The position numbers and the translations under genes are program-made. The notes beneath the pieces were generated by a model that was not told the DNA's origin, searched no databases, and saw only the letters and a list, made by a program, of their open reading frames with translations. A DNA stretch of 64,000 nucleotides from Streptomyces indicus. GTDB taxonomy: Bacteria; Actinomycetota; Actinomycetes; Streptomycetales; Streptomycetaceae. Within the stretch, counting starts at the first letter, position 1, and every line of letters starts with the position of its first letter. Positions 43,446 through 52,109 of the stretch are shown in pieces. The stretch spans positions 62,001 to 126,000 of the forward strand of contig NZ_FNFF01000016.1 of assembly GCF_900100315.1 (NCBI RefSeq), given 5' to 3'.

Positions 43446-44048
43446 ATGGGGGACACGATCACCGCGTTCGTCTCGGTGTTCATCGCGTTGGTCGCCGTGG
43501 TGGCGACGATCTGGCAGGGACGACGCACCACCCGGCTCGCCGAGGATGCGCTCGCGCTCCCCGTGGTGGCCGAGACATTCCGCGAGTTCCGGTCCCAGGA
43601 GTTCCGTGACCACGTACGCAGGCTCCTTGCTGTGCCCGACGAGGATCTACTCCGTGCGGAAGGATTCGGCGCCTTGCCGACGGAGGTTCAGCAAAGCGCC
43701 TACCAGACCTGCTACTTCTTCGAGTATCTAGGCGTGCTGACCGCCCACGGCATGGTGCGCGTGGAGGTGGTCGTCGGGACCATGGGGACTCAACTGGTCC
43801 AGATCTGGGACAAGATGCAGGACTGCATCATCGCCGAGAGGGAGCTCAGGGCAGGTTCGCTGCCGGCCGGGGCTCCGTCGGCGTTTCTGCCGTACTTCGA
43901 GAATCTGGTCCGCGAGATCCAGGTACGGGGCGGACGTGACGCTGCCGCGAGGATCCGCGACCAGTTGAGCAGGTGGCACAGGGCGGAGGCCGAGCCGCCG
44001 TCGCCGCACGGTACGCGTGCGGGCCGGTCACCTACGTCGGACTCATGA
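43446..44048 (+). CDS. DUF4760-like membrane-anchored protein
   Basis: 200 residues from the ATG at 43446, after a GGTCGGGGG ribosome site. One N-terminal membrane helix (about 3-22, TITAFVSVFIALVAVVATIW) is followed by a cytoplasmic helical domain (FREFRSQEFRDHVRRLL, YQTCYFFEYLGVLTAHGMV, LVQIWDKMQDCI). The layout is that of DUF4760-type proteins, small membrane-tethered helical proteins of unknown role. It is not clearly linked to any neighbour and lies inside a stretch of decayed genes. Confidence 0.6.
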   Translation: MGDTITAFVSVFIALVAVVATIWQGRRTTRLAEDALALPVVAETFREFRSQEFRDHVRRLLAVPDEDLLRAEGFGALPTEVQQSAYQTCYFFEYLGVLTAHGMVRVEVVVGTMGTQLVQIWDKMQDCIIAERELRAGSLPAGAPSAFLPYFENLVREIQVRGGRDAAARIRDQLSRWHRAEAEPPSPHGTRAGRSPTSDS

Positions 44049-44199
44049 GCGCCGCCTCTGGGGACACCGACTGCCGCGCTCTCCGTGCTGTGGGAGTCCT
44101 CGGGCGGCCCACATCTGATCCCCCCGCGCCCACGGCCCGCCATCTGCGCCTCGGGACGGCGGGACAGCGGGCCATCGGCTTGCCGGCCGCCCGTACGCG

Positions 44200-44364
44200 C
44201 TACGAGGCGCCGTCCCGGTCGACCGGCGCGAGCACACCCACCACGGTCCCCGTCGCGCGCCGGGCCACCCCGGTCGGGGTGTGCTCCAGTTCGGCGGCTG
44301 TCTCCGTGCCGTTGGCGACCGCGGCGGACTCTGCGGAGGCCCAGCTGAAGACCCCGCGCGCCAT
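44200..44364 (-). other. Short coding-like fragment, unknown
   Basis: A 54-codon frame from the ATG at 44364 reads ARGVFSWASAESAAVANGT and GVARRATGTVVGVLAPVD. The coding-like composition extends about 20 codons upstream without a start (ARVRAEVYRRRAEAATST). It looks like the end of a lost gene. I do not recognise the family. Confidence 0.3.
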
Positions 44365-44420
44365 GGTGGAGGTCGCGGCTTCGGCCCGTCGGCGGTAGAC
44401 CTCGGCCCGGACGCGGGCGA

Positions 44421-44810
44421 TCTCGCCATCGCGGCGTGGTGCCCGATCCTCGTCTGGGCGCTCTCCCTCAGCGGCACCTCGTACTTCTTCTTTCGCTATC
44501 GCCTGTTCACGCTACCCGCCTGGGCTGTCAGCCCGGCGATGCGGTCGTCTACGAACGGGGTGCCGACGCCTGGCACCGGTACGACCTGGGCATCCCCTTC
44601 TACCTGCCGCGCCATCTGCACCTGCCCGAGGCTTCCGGCGGTGGGGCGGAGCGGATCTGGGTGGTGGTGCACGGGCAGCCTTCCGACGCTCGGCAGGAGC
44701 TGGAGGCAGATCAGGTGAGGGCGCTGCGTGCACAGCACCGGGTTGCACGGACGGAGCGGCTGACCGGATTGTCTGTGGCGCTGCTGGAACAGCAGGAGCG
44801 CCAGGCATGA
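44421..44810 (+). pseudogene. C-terminal remnant of a membrane glycosyltransferase (GT39/mannosyltransferase-like)
   Basis: One frame reads AAWCPILVWALSLSG then YFFFRYRLFTLPAW, a last-membrane-helix pattern with a conserved Arg-Tyr. Shortly after, near 44530, a different frame continues LGCQPGDAVVYERG, then IWVVVHGQP and LTGLSVALLEQQ to the stop at 44808-44810. Such an order (membrane helix, PGDAVVY, RxWVVV) occurs in actinobacterial GT39-like enzymes, but the segment between is missing and the frame changes. It is a decayed 3' end with an internal deletion. The family call is tentative. Confidence 0.45.
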
Positions 44811-44828
44811 GTCGTGGTGCGGGCTCTG

Positions 44829-45251
44829 TCAGCCGTAGGTGATCATGACGTTGACGGCGATGACCACGCCGGCGGTGAGGGCGGCGAGCCCGATGACTGC
44901 ACCGGCCAGGTCGCGCCCGGGGACCGGCTCCGAGGCGGTGGCGCTCTCAGGATCCTCGCTGGTGTAGTAGACGAGGGTCTCGTCTCCGACACTTCTGCTC
45001 GGCGGCCCGCCGGCCTCGGTGAAGCGCACTGCACGGCCGTCGGCGGTGAAGTCGTATTCGTGGTACTGGATGCGGCGGGGCACGCTGTTGACCGTCTGCA
45101 CACGGACGTAGGCGCGCACGACGCGCGCCTGCGCGGTCAGTCCGCTCTCCCACGCTCTGCGCCGCTGCCTGGTCCTGCGGACGATCGAGTGACCGCCCCA
45201 CAGCATCAGTGCGATGAGCAGCGGAAAGAGTACGTGGAAGACGAAGTCCAT
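44829..45251 (-). CDS. DUF3592-like membrane protein
   Basis: 140 residues from the ATG at 45251 (CGGGA upstream). An N-terminal membrane helix (about 5-25, VLFPLLIALMLWGG), a central beta-rich domain (TAQARVVRAYVRV, YHEYDFTADGRAVRFTEAGG, VGDETLVYYTSEDPESA) and a C-terminal helix (about 118-138, GAVIGLAALTAGVVIAVNV) are the layout of DUF3592 proteins. VYYxxxDPExA is the characteristic segment. Function is unknown. Confidence 0.75.
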   Translation of the reverse strand: MDFVFHVLFPLLIALMLWGGHSIVRRTRQRRRAWESGLTAQARVVRAYVRVQTVNSVPRRIQYHEYDFTADGRAVRFTEAGGPPSRSVGDETLVYYTSEDPESATASEPVPGRDLAGAVIGLAALTAGVVIAVNVMITYG

Positions 45252-45381
45252 GAATGATCCCGGTAGATGATGCTGTCGAACGTCCGGATCCGACGGGCTC
45301 GGACGCAGGCGGGACCCTACCGGACGGGCTGTCGGGCCTCGCGTCGCACCCGGAGCACGCGAGCGGCGCTCGTCCTGGCGC

Positions 45382-45546
45382 TTATTGGCGGCTGCTGGGG
45401 GAGTGGGTCCTGTGCCAGTGCTCGGCTGGGCGCACGATGCCGTCGATGACGTGGCGGAGGAACTGGCTGGTGCTCGCCAGGCGGGCGTCGGCGGGTGTGG
45501 TGACGTCGAGTCTGCGGATCTCTGTGTGAATGATTGCTCCTGCCAC
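45382..45546 (-). other. Possible 54-residue ORF in a 603-bp gap
   Basis: From the GTG at 45546 the minus strand reads HTEIRRLDVTTPADARLAS, then TSQFLRHVIDGIVRPAEHW, ending in TAA. The composition looks coding and may be a very small gene or the end of a lost one; no family was recognised. The rest of the gap 45252-45854 holds nothing that I can name. Confidence 0.3.
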
Positions 45547-45854
45547 GCAGGCTCGGGCGGTGCGGGCCGGTGGCGTGCGCCGGCCATGGCGGTGGTGGAA
45601 ACCGCGTCGTCCTCGAGGACGTGCCGTTCGGCCCGGTCGGGGGCCGCGCTCACGCTCGATGAGAGCCTGGTTCTTCGGTCGTCCCTGCGCCGCAGCCCAC
45701 CGGACACAGGAGTCGAACCTCTGCCGTCTGTCCTCGGGGGACCAGCCGGCAACGGCCCGGTGCGTGCCGCCAGGGCGGCGGTCACTGTGTCCGCTGCCCC
45801 GGTACGGGACGCGACACCGGTATCTGCTCCCTCCGATCGTCCCGAAGCCGCTCT

Positions 45855-46871
45855 TCAGGACGACTCCCGCACCACCAACTCCGTCGGCAGCGTCAACTGC
45901 CGCTCAGCGGAGGCGACCTCGCTGATCTCGTCGAGCAGAATGGCCGCCATCATCCGGCCCAATTCCTCGACCGGCTGCCGGATGGTGGTCAGCGGCGGGT
46001 TGGTGTGGCGGGCGAGGACGGAGTCCTCGAAGCCGACGACGGCCACGTCCCCCGGCACCTGCCGTCCCTGGCGGCGCAGTTCGCTCAGGGCGCTGACGGC
46101 CATGAGGTCGGAGGCGGCGAAGACGGCGTCCAGGTCCGGTGCACGTTCAAGAAGCGAACGCATCGCGCGGCGGCCGCTCTCCTCGGTGAAGTCGCCCACC
46201 TCGATCAGGCGTTCATCGGCCGCAACTCCCGCCTCCGCATGTGCGGCGCGCCAGCCTTCGAGGCGGCTGCGGCCGACGTCCATGTCGAGCGCGCCGGTGA
46301 TCGTGGCGATGCGCCGCCGGCCGCTGTCCAGCAGGTGCCGTACGGCGGCGGTCGCGCCACCGGTGTTGTCGGCGGTGACGTAGCTCAGCGGCTCGTTCTC
46401 GTCGCGGCGGCCGGCCAGCACCGTCGGCAGACCCATCTCCTCCAGCATGCCGGGCAGTTGGTCGTGGGCGTGGACGGAGACCAGCAGGACGCCGTCGACC
46501 CGGCTGGTGGCCACGGACTCGGCCAGCTGGTCCCGCTCGGACTGGTCACGGACGAGCATCAGCTGGAGCTGCGTGCGGGTCTTGGAAAGCGCGCCGCTCA
46601 CGCCGCGGATCAGGGCGGCGAAGTAGGGCTCCGAGCCGAGCCGGCTCTCCGACTCGGGGATCACCAGGGCCACCGAGTTGGTGCGGTTGGTGACGAGTCC
46701 GCGGGCGACCGAGTTGGGGACGTAGTCCAGTTCCTTGATGGCGGCAAGGACCCGGGCCCGTGCATCGGCGCTGACGAGTTCCGAGCCGTTGATGACGCGG
46801 GACACCGTGGTCCGGCCCACCCCGGCACGGGCGGCGACAGTCTTGATCGTGGGACGGCGGTTCCCTGTCAT
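45855..46871 (-). CDS. LacI-family repressor of the beta-glucoside operon
   Basis: 338 residues from the ATG at 46871, preceded by an ideal GGAGGAG. The helix-turn-helix is TIKTVAARAGVGRTTVSRVIN, the hinge YVPNSVARGLVTNRT, and the sensor domain carries TGALDMDVGRSRLEGW, FAASDLMA and GFEDSV. It is divergent from a sugar ABC operon. The 300-bp gap between them contains a perfect double operator (47058-47101), so it almost certainly represses that operon and perhaps the oxidoreductase at 52110-53099, which carries a similar site. Inducer is probably a beta-glucoside disaccharide. Confidence 0.92.
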   Translation of the reverse strand: MTGNRRPTIKTVAARAGVGRTTVSRVINGSELVSADARARVLAAIKELDYVPNSVARGLVTNRTNSVALVIPESESRLGSEPYFAALIRGVSGALSKTRTQLQLMLVRDQSERDQLAESVATSRVDGVLLVSVHAHDQLPGMLEEMGLPTVLAGRRDENEPLSYVTADNTGGATAAVRHLLDSGRRRIATITGALDMDVGRSRLEGWRAAHAEAGVAADERLIEVGDFTEESGRRAMRSLLERAPDLDAVFAASDLMAVSALSELRRQGRQVPGDVAVVGFEDSVLARHTNPPLTTIRQPVEELGRMMAAILLDEISEVASAERQLTLPTELVVRESS

Positions 46872-47020
46872 GTGCTCCTCCTGGAAGCAGCCGCGGCGGT
46901 ACCGGCCGCGGACGTGACCGGCGGCAATTGTGGCAGACGCGGGGCGGCGGGCAGCACCCCCGCCAAAGTCACGAACCGAACGCTGAACCCGAGCTTCGGT
47001 CACGAATTGTTTTCAAGTTA

Positions 47021-47049
47021 TTGACATAGCCGATCCCTGCCACGAGTCT
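47021..47049 (+). promoter_or_regulatory. Candidate promoter of the sugar ABC operon
   Basis: TTGACA (47021-47026) with a 17-nt spacer to a weak GAGTCT (47044-47049). Transcription would start near 47056, directly at the edge of the double operator, as expected for LacI repression. Confidence 0.45.
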
Positions 47050-47057
47050 TCCATCCA

Positions 47058-47101
47058 CCGGTGGGCACGTTCCCACCCTCTGGTGGGAACGTGCCCACCG
47101 G
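47058..47101. promoter_or_regulatory. Double LacI operator, perfect 20-bp inverted repeat
   Basis: 47058-47077 and 47082-47101 are perfect inverted complements separated by CTCT. Each arm itself contains a near-palindromic 16-mer: GTGGGCACGTTCCCAC (47061-47076) and GTGGGAACGTGCCCAC (47083-47098). Each 16-mer looks like one LacI operator with a central CG, so the structure would bind two dimers side by side. Confidence 0.8.
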
Positions 47102-47174
47102 ACGAAATACCCCACCCCGTAGATCGCGGTCCCGCTGCTCCGGTGCGTCAGCGCCGTCGCTTGGAGGAAGAAAC

Positions 47175-48488
47175 ATGGCAACTGTTCGAAGGTCATCACG
47201 GACCAGGGCGCTCGCGGCCGTCGCGGCCACCAGTGCGCTCGCGCTCCTCGTCGGCTGCGGCGGCAGCGACGACTCCGCGACCGGCGGCGGCAAGAAGGAC
47301 GGCAAGGTCGTCATCACCGTGGGCCTGTACGGGGTGATGGGCTTCAAGGAGACGGGACTCCTGGAGCAGTACGAGAAGGAGAACCCGGGCGTCGAGATCA
47401 AGGCCGAGATAGCCGGTGACGAGCAGACGTACTACACCGCCCTGCAGACCCGGCTCGCGGCCGGCAAGGGCCTGAAGGACATCCAGGGCATCGAAATCGC
47501 CCGGGCCAAGGAGATCGTCGACACCCAGGCCGACAAGTTCGCCGACTTCTCCGACGTGGCGGGCACCGACCACTTCCTGCCCTGGAAGCAGTCCCAGATC
47601 ACCACCGAGGACGGCAAGGTCCTGGGCCTCGGCACCGACATCGGACCGATGGCGGTCTGCTACCGCAAGGACTACTTCGAGCAGGCCGGTCTGCCCAGCG
47701 ACCGCAACGAAGTCGCCAAGCTGTGGGAGGGCGACTGGAAGAAGTACGTCGAGGTCGGCCGCACCTTCAAGAAGGACTTCAAGGGCGGTGAAGTGGCGTT
47801 CATGGACGCCGCCAGCGGCCTGTTCAACGCCATGGTCTACGGCTACCCCGAGCAGTACTACGACGCCAAGGGCGAGCTGATCTACGACAAGAACCCGGCC
47901 GTCAAGGACGCCTGGAACCTCGCCGCGGACGCCGCCGAGGACGGGCTGACCGCCAAGCTCCGCCAGTTCCAGCCCGGTTGGGACCCCGGCCTCGCCAACG
48001 GCACGTTCGCCACGGCCGTCTGCCCCGCATGGATGCTCGGCCACATCGGCGAGAAGGCCGGCGAGGCGAACAAGGGCAAGTGGGACGTCGCCAAGGCCCC
48101 CAAGGGTGCCAACTGGGGCGGTTCCTTCCTCGGCGTGGTCGAGCAGAGCCCGGTCAAGGAGGAGGCGAAGAAGCTCGCCGCCTGGCTGACCGCACCGGAG
48201 CAGCAGGCCCACATCTTCGAGAAGCAGGGCAGCTTCCCGTCCTCGCAGAAGGCGCTGGAGAGCTCGGACGTCAAGGGCCTCACCTCGGAGTACTTCAACA
48301 ACGCCCCGATCGGCGAGATCTTCGGCGCGGCCGCCCAGGAGATCCCGGACAAGCAGGTCCTCGGCCGCAAGGACGGCACGATCAAGGACACCTTCTCCCA
48401 GGGTCTGACCCTGATCGAGCAGCAGGGCACCGCGCGTGACGAGGCGTGGGAGACCACCGCGGAGCGCATCGAGAAGGCGGTCGGCTGA
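47175..48488 (+). CDS. Sugar ABC transporter substrate-binding lipoprotein (CebE-like)
   Basis: 437 residues from the ATG at 47175 (TTGGAGGAAG upstream). The signal peptide ends in a lipobox LLVGC with Cys28, so the protein is lipid-anchored outside the membrane. The rest is a family 1 solute-binding fold (ITVGLYGVMGFKETGLLEQY, LGTDIGPMAVCYRKDYFEQAGLP, WDPGLANGTFATAVCPAWML). It is the first gene of an operon with two permeases and a GH1 beta-glucosidase, so its ligand is probably cellobiose or another beta-glucoside. As usual, no ATPase is encoded; Streptomyces share MsiK. A hairpin behind it should favour its expression over the permeases. Confidence 0.9.
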   Translation: MATVRRSSRTRALAAVAATSALALLVGCGGSDDSATGGGKKDGKVVITVGLYGVMGFKETGLLEQYEKENPGVEIKAEIAGDEQTYYTALQTRLAAGKGLKDIQGIEIARAKEIVDTQADKFADFSDVAGTDHFLPWKQSQITTEDGKVLGLGTDIGPMAVCYRKDYFEQAGLPSDRNEVAKLWEGDWKKYVEVGRTFKKDFKGGEVAFMDAASGLFNAMVYGYPEQYYDAKGELIYDKNPAVKDAWNLAADAAEDGLTAKLRQFQPGWDPGLANGTFATAVCPAWMLGHIGEKAGEANKGKWDVAKAPKGANWGGSFLGVVEQSPVKEEAKKLAAWLTAPEQQAHIFEKQGSFPSSQKALESSDVKGLTSEYFNNAPIGEIFGAAAQEIPDKQVLGRKDGTIKDTFSQGLTLIEQQGTARDEAWETTAERIEKAVG

Positions 48489-48506
48489 CCGTCGACCGCT
48501 CCGGCC

Positions 48507-48546
48507 GCCCGGGCCCGCCCGTCCTCGACGGCGGGCGGGCCCGGGC
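48507..48546 (+). terminator. Intra-operon stem-loop after the binding-protein gene
   Basis: 15-bp perfect arms (48507-48521 and 48532-48546) with a 10-base loop, in the 95-bp gap before the first permease. It probably acts as a partial terminator or RNA stabiliser, giving more binding protein than permease. Confidence 0.7.
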
Positions 48547-48583
48547 CCCGGCCCACTCAATCGCTCTGAAGGAAGGAAGTCCG

Positions 48584-49579
48584 GTGGCCACCTCCACCAC
48601 CAAGGCCCAGGCCGGCGCGGGCCGTCGGGGTTCATCCCCGCAGTCCGGCGGCGAAGGCGCAGGCCGGCGCCGCGGCTCGCTGCTGCACCGTCTCGACGTC
48701 AAGGGCGCGCCCTACGCCTTCGTCGCCCCGTTCTTCGTCGTGTTCGCCGCGTTCAGCTTCTACCCCCTCGTCTACACCTCCTGGATCTCCCTGCACCGAG
48801 TGGAGCTCGCCACCCTGGACGTCATGGAGTGGGTGGCGTTCGACAACTACGTCGAGCTGTGGAACGACGAGCGCTTCTGGAACGCGCTGGCCAACACCGT
48901 CACCATCGGCATCATCTCCACGGTGCCGCAGCTGCTCATGGCGCTCGGCCTTGCGCATCTGCTCAACTACCGGATGCGCGGCTCGCTGTTCTTCCGGGTC
49001 GCCTCGCTCGTGCCGTACGCCACGTCGGTCGGCGCCGCGGCGCTCGTGTTCACCATGCTCTTCGAACGCGACTTCGGCATGATCAACTGGGCGTTCGGCG
49101 TGGTCGGCCTGGACCCGGTGGACTGGGAGGCCGACAAGTGGCCCGCCCAGATCGCGATCTCGACCATCGTCATCTGGCGGTGGACCGGCTACAACGCGCT
49201 GCTCTACCTCGCCGCCATGCAGGCCATCCCCGCCGACCGGTACGAGGCCGCCGCCCTCGACGGTGCCTCCCGCTGGAAGCAGTTCACGCACGTCACCGTG
49301 CCCGGCATCCGCTCCACCATCGTCTTCACCATCGTGCTCTCCACCATCGGCGCGACCCAGCTCTTCGGCGAACCGCTGATCTTCGGCCAGGGCCCCAACG
49401 GCATCTCCGGCGGCGCCGACAACCAGTACCAGACCCTGGGCCTGCTGCTGTACGAGGAGGGCTGGAAGAACTACCAGATGGGCCGCTCGGCGACCGTCGC
49501 CTGGGCGATGTTCCTGCTGCTCGTCGTCGTCTTCGTGGCGCAGCGCCTCATCAAGCGCGCGCGTGCCCGCACGTCCTGA
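48584..49579 (+). CDS. Sugar ABC transporter permease (CebF-like)
   Basis: 331 residues from the GTG at 48584 (GAAGGAAGG upstream). After a 45-residue hydrophilic N-terminus come six membrane helices, beginning YAFVAPFFVVFAAFSFYPLVYTSW. The cytoplasmic EAA loop, which docks the ATPase, reads YEAAALDGASRWKQFTHVTVPGI. It forms a heterodimer channel with the next gene product for uptake of the sugar captured by the binding protein. Confidence 0.92.
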   Translation: MATSTTKAQAGAGRRGSSPQSGGEGAGRRRGSLLHRLDVKGAPYAFVAPFFVVFAAFSFYPLVYTSWISLHRVELATLDVMEWVAFDNYVELWNDERFWNALANTVTIGIISTVPQLLMALGLAHLLNYRMRGSLFFRVASLVPYATSVGAAALVFTMLFERDFGMINWAFGVVGLDPVDWEADKWPAQIAISTIVIWRWTGYNALLYLAAMQAIPADRYEAAALDGASRWKQFTHVTVPGIRSTIVFTIVLSTIGATQLFGEPLIFGQGPNGISGGADNQYQTLGLLLYEEGWKNYQMGRSATVAWAMFLLLVVVFVAQRLIKRARARTS

Positions 49580-49591
49580 CCAGGAGTCGTC

Positions 49592-50515
49592 ATGACCACC
49601 GAAAGCCTCCCGGTCCGGACGGACGCGCCCGCCCGGACCCCCGCCCCGAAGCCCGAATCCCGCCGCAGCCTCCGGGTGTTCCGGCCGGGCGCCGGTCGCC
49701 AGCACCACGCGGGCCCGCTCGCCTACATCCTGCTCGGGATCGTCGCGCTTCTATCGATCTTCCCGCTGTACTGGACGATGGTGGCGGCCTCGACCGACAA
49801 CACCCGCGTCAGCCAGACGCCGCCGCCCTTCCTGCCCGGCCCGAACCTGTTCAGCAATCTCGCCCGCGCCTGGGACGAGGCGGCCATGGGCAAGGCCATG
49901 ATCAACAGCACCATCGTGGCCGGGGTGATCGCCCTGTCCACGGTGATGTTCGCGACCCTCGCCGGCTTCGCCTTCGCCAAACTCCGCTTCAAGGGCCGCA
50001 ACGTCCTGCTCATGCTGGTGATCGGCACGATGATGGTGCCGCCCCAACTCGGCGTCGTACCGCTGTTCATGATGATGTCCGAGCTGGGCTGGTCGCAGCA
50101 GCTGCCCGCCGTCATCTTCCCGACCCTGGTCAGCGCCGTCGGCGTCTTCTTCATGCGGCAGTACCTCAGCGAGGCGCTGCCCGACGAACTGGTCGAGGCG
50201 GGACGGGTGGACGGCGCGCACTCGCTCCGCATCTTCTGGAGCATCGTGCTGCCCATCGCGCGCCCCGCGATGGCGGTCCTCTTCATGATCACTTTCGTGC
50301 ACGCGTGGAACGACTTCTTCTGGCCGTTCGTGGTGCTCGACATGAGCAACCCGACCGTCCCCGTCGCCCTCACCCAGCTCAGCGCCGGCTACGTCCGCGA
50401 CCAGTCCCTGATCATGGCGGGCGCGCTCCTCGGCACGCTCCCGCTGCTGGTGATGTTCATCGTCTTCGGCCGTCAGATCGTCAGCGGCATCATGGCCGGC
50501 GCGGTCAAGGGCTGA
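49592..50515 (+). CDS. Sugar ABC transporter permease (CebG-like)
   Basis: 307 residues; starts 12 bp after the first permease. It has six membrane helices starting [19 protein letters not shown] and an EAA loop ([19 protein letters not shown], then SIVLPIARP). It is the second half of the transport channel. The energising ATPase is not in the window and is presumably MsiK. Confidence 0.92.
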   Translation: MTTESLPVRTDAPARTPAPKPESRRSLRVFRPGAGRQHHAGPLAYILLGIVALLSIFPLYWTMVAASTDNTRVSQTPPPFLPGPNLFSNLARAWDEAAMGKAMINSTIVAGVIALSTVMFATLAGFAFAKLRFKGRNVLLMLVIGTMMVPPQLGVVPLFMMMSELGWSQQLPAVIFPTLVSAVGVFFMRQYLSEALPDELVEAGRVDGAHSLRIFWSIVLPIARPAMAVLFMITFVHAWNDFFWPFVVLDMSNPTVPVALTQLSAGYVRDQSLIMAGALLGTLPLLVMFIVFGRQIVSGIMAGAVKG

Positions 50516-50564
50516 CTCCTGCCCACTCCCACCGATTCACCTCCCTTCCTCCGAAAGGACCTCC

Positions 50565-52007
50565 GTGGTCACCGCAGCACGACAGCAGCCCGCGTCCGCC
50601 CCGGACACCTCGCGCACCTTCCCGAAGGGCTTCCTCTGGGGCACCGCGACCGCCTCCTACCAGATCGAGGGGGCCGCCGCCGAAGACGGCCGCACCCCGT
50701 CCATCTGGGACACCTACGCCCGCACCCCGGGACGGGTCCGCAACGGCGACACCGGTGACATCGCCACCGACCACTACCACCGCTGGCGCGAAGACGTCGA
50801 GCTGATGGCCGAACTCGGCGTCGGCGCCTACCGTTTCTCGCTCGCCTGGCCCCGCATCCAGCCCACCGGCCGCGGCCCCGCCGTACAGAAGGGCCTCGAC
50901 TTCTACCGGCGCCTGGTCGACGACCTTCTCGACAAGGGCATCCAGCCCGTTGCCACCCTCTACCACTGGGACCTGCCCCAGGAGTTGGAGGACGCCGGCG
51001 GCTGGCCCGAGCGCGCCACGGCCGAGCGGTTCGCCGAGTATGCCGCCCTGGCCGCCGACGCCCTCGGCGACCGCGTGCGCACCTGGACCACCCTCAACGA
51101 GCCCTGGTGCAGCGCCTTCCTCGGCTACGGCTCGGGCGTGCACGCCCCCGGCCGCACCGACCCGGTCGCAGCCCTGCGCGCCGCCCACCACCTCAACCTC
51201 GGCCACGGCATGGCCGTACAGACACTGCGCGACCGCCTGCCCGCCGACGCCCAGGTCTCGGTGACCCTCAACATCCACCACGTACGCCCGCTCACCCAGG
51301 CCGAGGCCGACCTCGATGCCGCGCGCCGCATCGACGCCCTCGCCAACCGTGTCTTCACCGGTCCGATGCTGCGCGGCGCCTACCCGGAGGACCTGTTCAA
51401 GGACACGGCGTCCCTGACCGACTGGTCCTTCGTGCGCGACGGCGATCTGGAGACGGCGCACCAGCCGCTGGACTTCCTCGGCGTGAACTACTACTCGCCG
51501 ACCCTCGTCTCGCAGGCCGACGGCAGCGGCTCTCACACCTCCGACGGGCACGGCCGAAGCGAGTTCAGTCCGTGGCCGGCCGCCGGCGAGGTCGCCTTCC
51601 ACCAGTCGCCGGGTGAGACCACCGCCATGGGCTGGGCCATCGACCCTAGTGGTCTGTACGAGCTGCTGCGCCGGCTGTCGGCGGACTTCCCGGAGCTGCC
51701 GCTGGTCATCACCGAGAACGGCGCGGCGTTCGACGACTACGCCGACCCCGAGGGCAACGTCAACGACCCGGGCCGGATCGCGTACGTGCGCGACCACCTG
51801 GCCGCCGTGCACGACGCCCTGCGCGACGGCTGCGACGTGCGCGGGTACTTCCTGTGGTCGCTGCTGGACAACTTCGAGTGGGCCCACGGCTACAGCAAGC
51901 GCTTCGGCGCCGTCTACGTGGACTACCCGACCGGGCGGCGTACGCCCAAGGCCAGCGCCCGCTGGTACTCCCGGGTGGCGCGCACGGGCGTCCTGCCCGG
52001 GGCCTGA
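50565..52007 (+). CDS. GH1 beta-glucosidase (BglC-like)
   Basis: 480 residues from the GTG at 50565 (AAAGGACC upstream), with no signal peptide. The GH1 N-terminal signature [15 protein letters not shown] is present. Catalytic residues are the acid/base Glu179 in LNEPW and the nucleophile Glu384 in ITENG. The enzyme splits imported cellobiose or other beta-glucosides to glucose in the cytoplasm. It ends the operon of the divergent LacI gene. In Streptomyces the homologous bglC lies behind cebEFG, but there the operator is the CebR box, which is absent here, so this may be a paralogous system. Confidence 0.92.
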   Translation: MVTAARQQPASAPDTSRTFPKGFLWGTATASYQIEGAAAEDGRTPSIWDTYARTPGRVRNGDTGDIATDHYHRWREDVELMAELGVGAYRFSLAWPRIQPTGRGPAVQKGLDFYRRLVDDLLDKGIQPVATLYHWDLPQELEDAGGWPERATAERFAEYAALAADALGDRVRTWTTLNEPWCSAFLGYGSGVHAPGRTDPVAALRAAHHLNLGHGMAVQTLRDRLPADAQVSVTLNIHHVRPLTQAEADLDAARRIDALANRVFTGPMLRGAYPEDLFKDTASLTDWSFVRDGDLETAHQPLDFLGVNYYSPTLVSQADGSGSHTSDGHGRSEFSPWPAAGEVAFHQSPGETTAMGWAIDPSGLYELLRRLSADFPELPLVITENGAAFDDYADPEGNVNDPGRIAYVRDHLAAVHDALRDGCDVRGYFLWSLLDNFEWAHGYSKRFGAVYVDYPTGRRTPKASARWYSRVARTGVLPGA

Positions 52008-52061
52008 CCCATGCCAGGCGCGGCACCCTTCAGCCTGCCCCGCACGGGTGCCGCGTCCCGC

Positions 52062-52103
52062 AGCCCGTCCTCCGGCCCGGACCACCGGACCGGAGGACGG
52101 GCT
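52062..52103. terminator. Bidirectional terminator after the GH1 gene
   Basis: 14-bp perfect arms AGCCCGTCCTCCGG (52062-52075) and complement (52090-52103) with a 14-base loop, between convergent genes. Confidence 0.75.
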
Positions 52104-52109
52104 CGCGCG

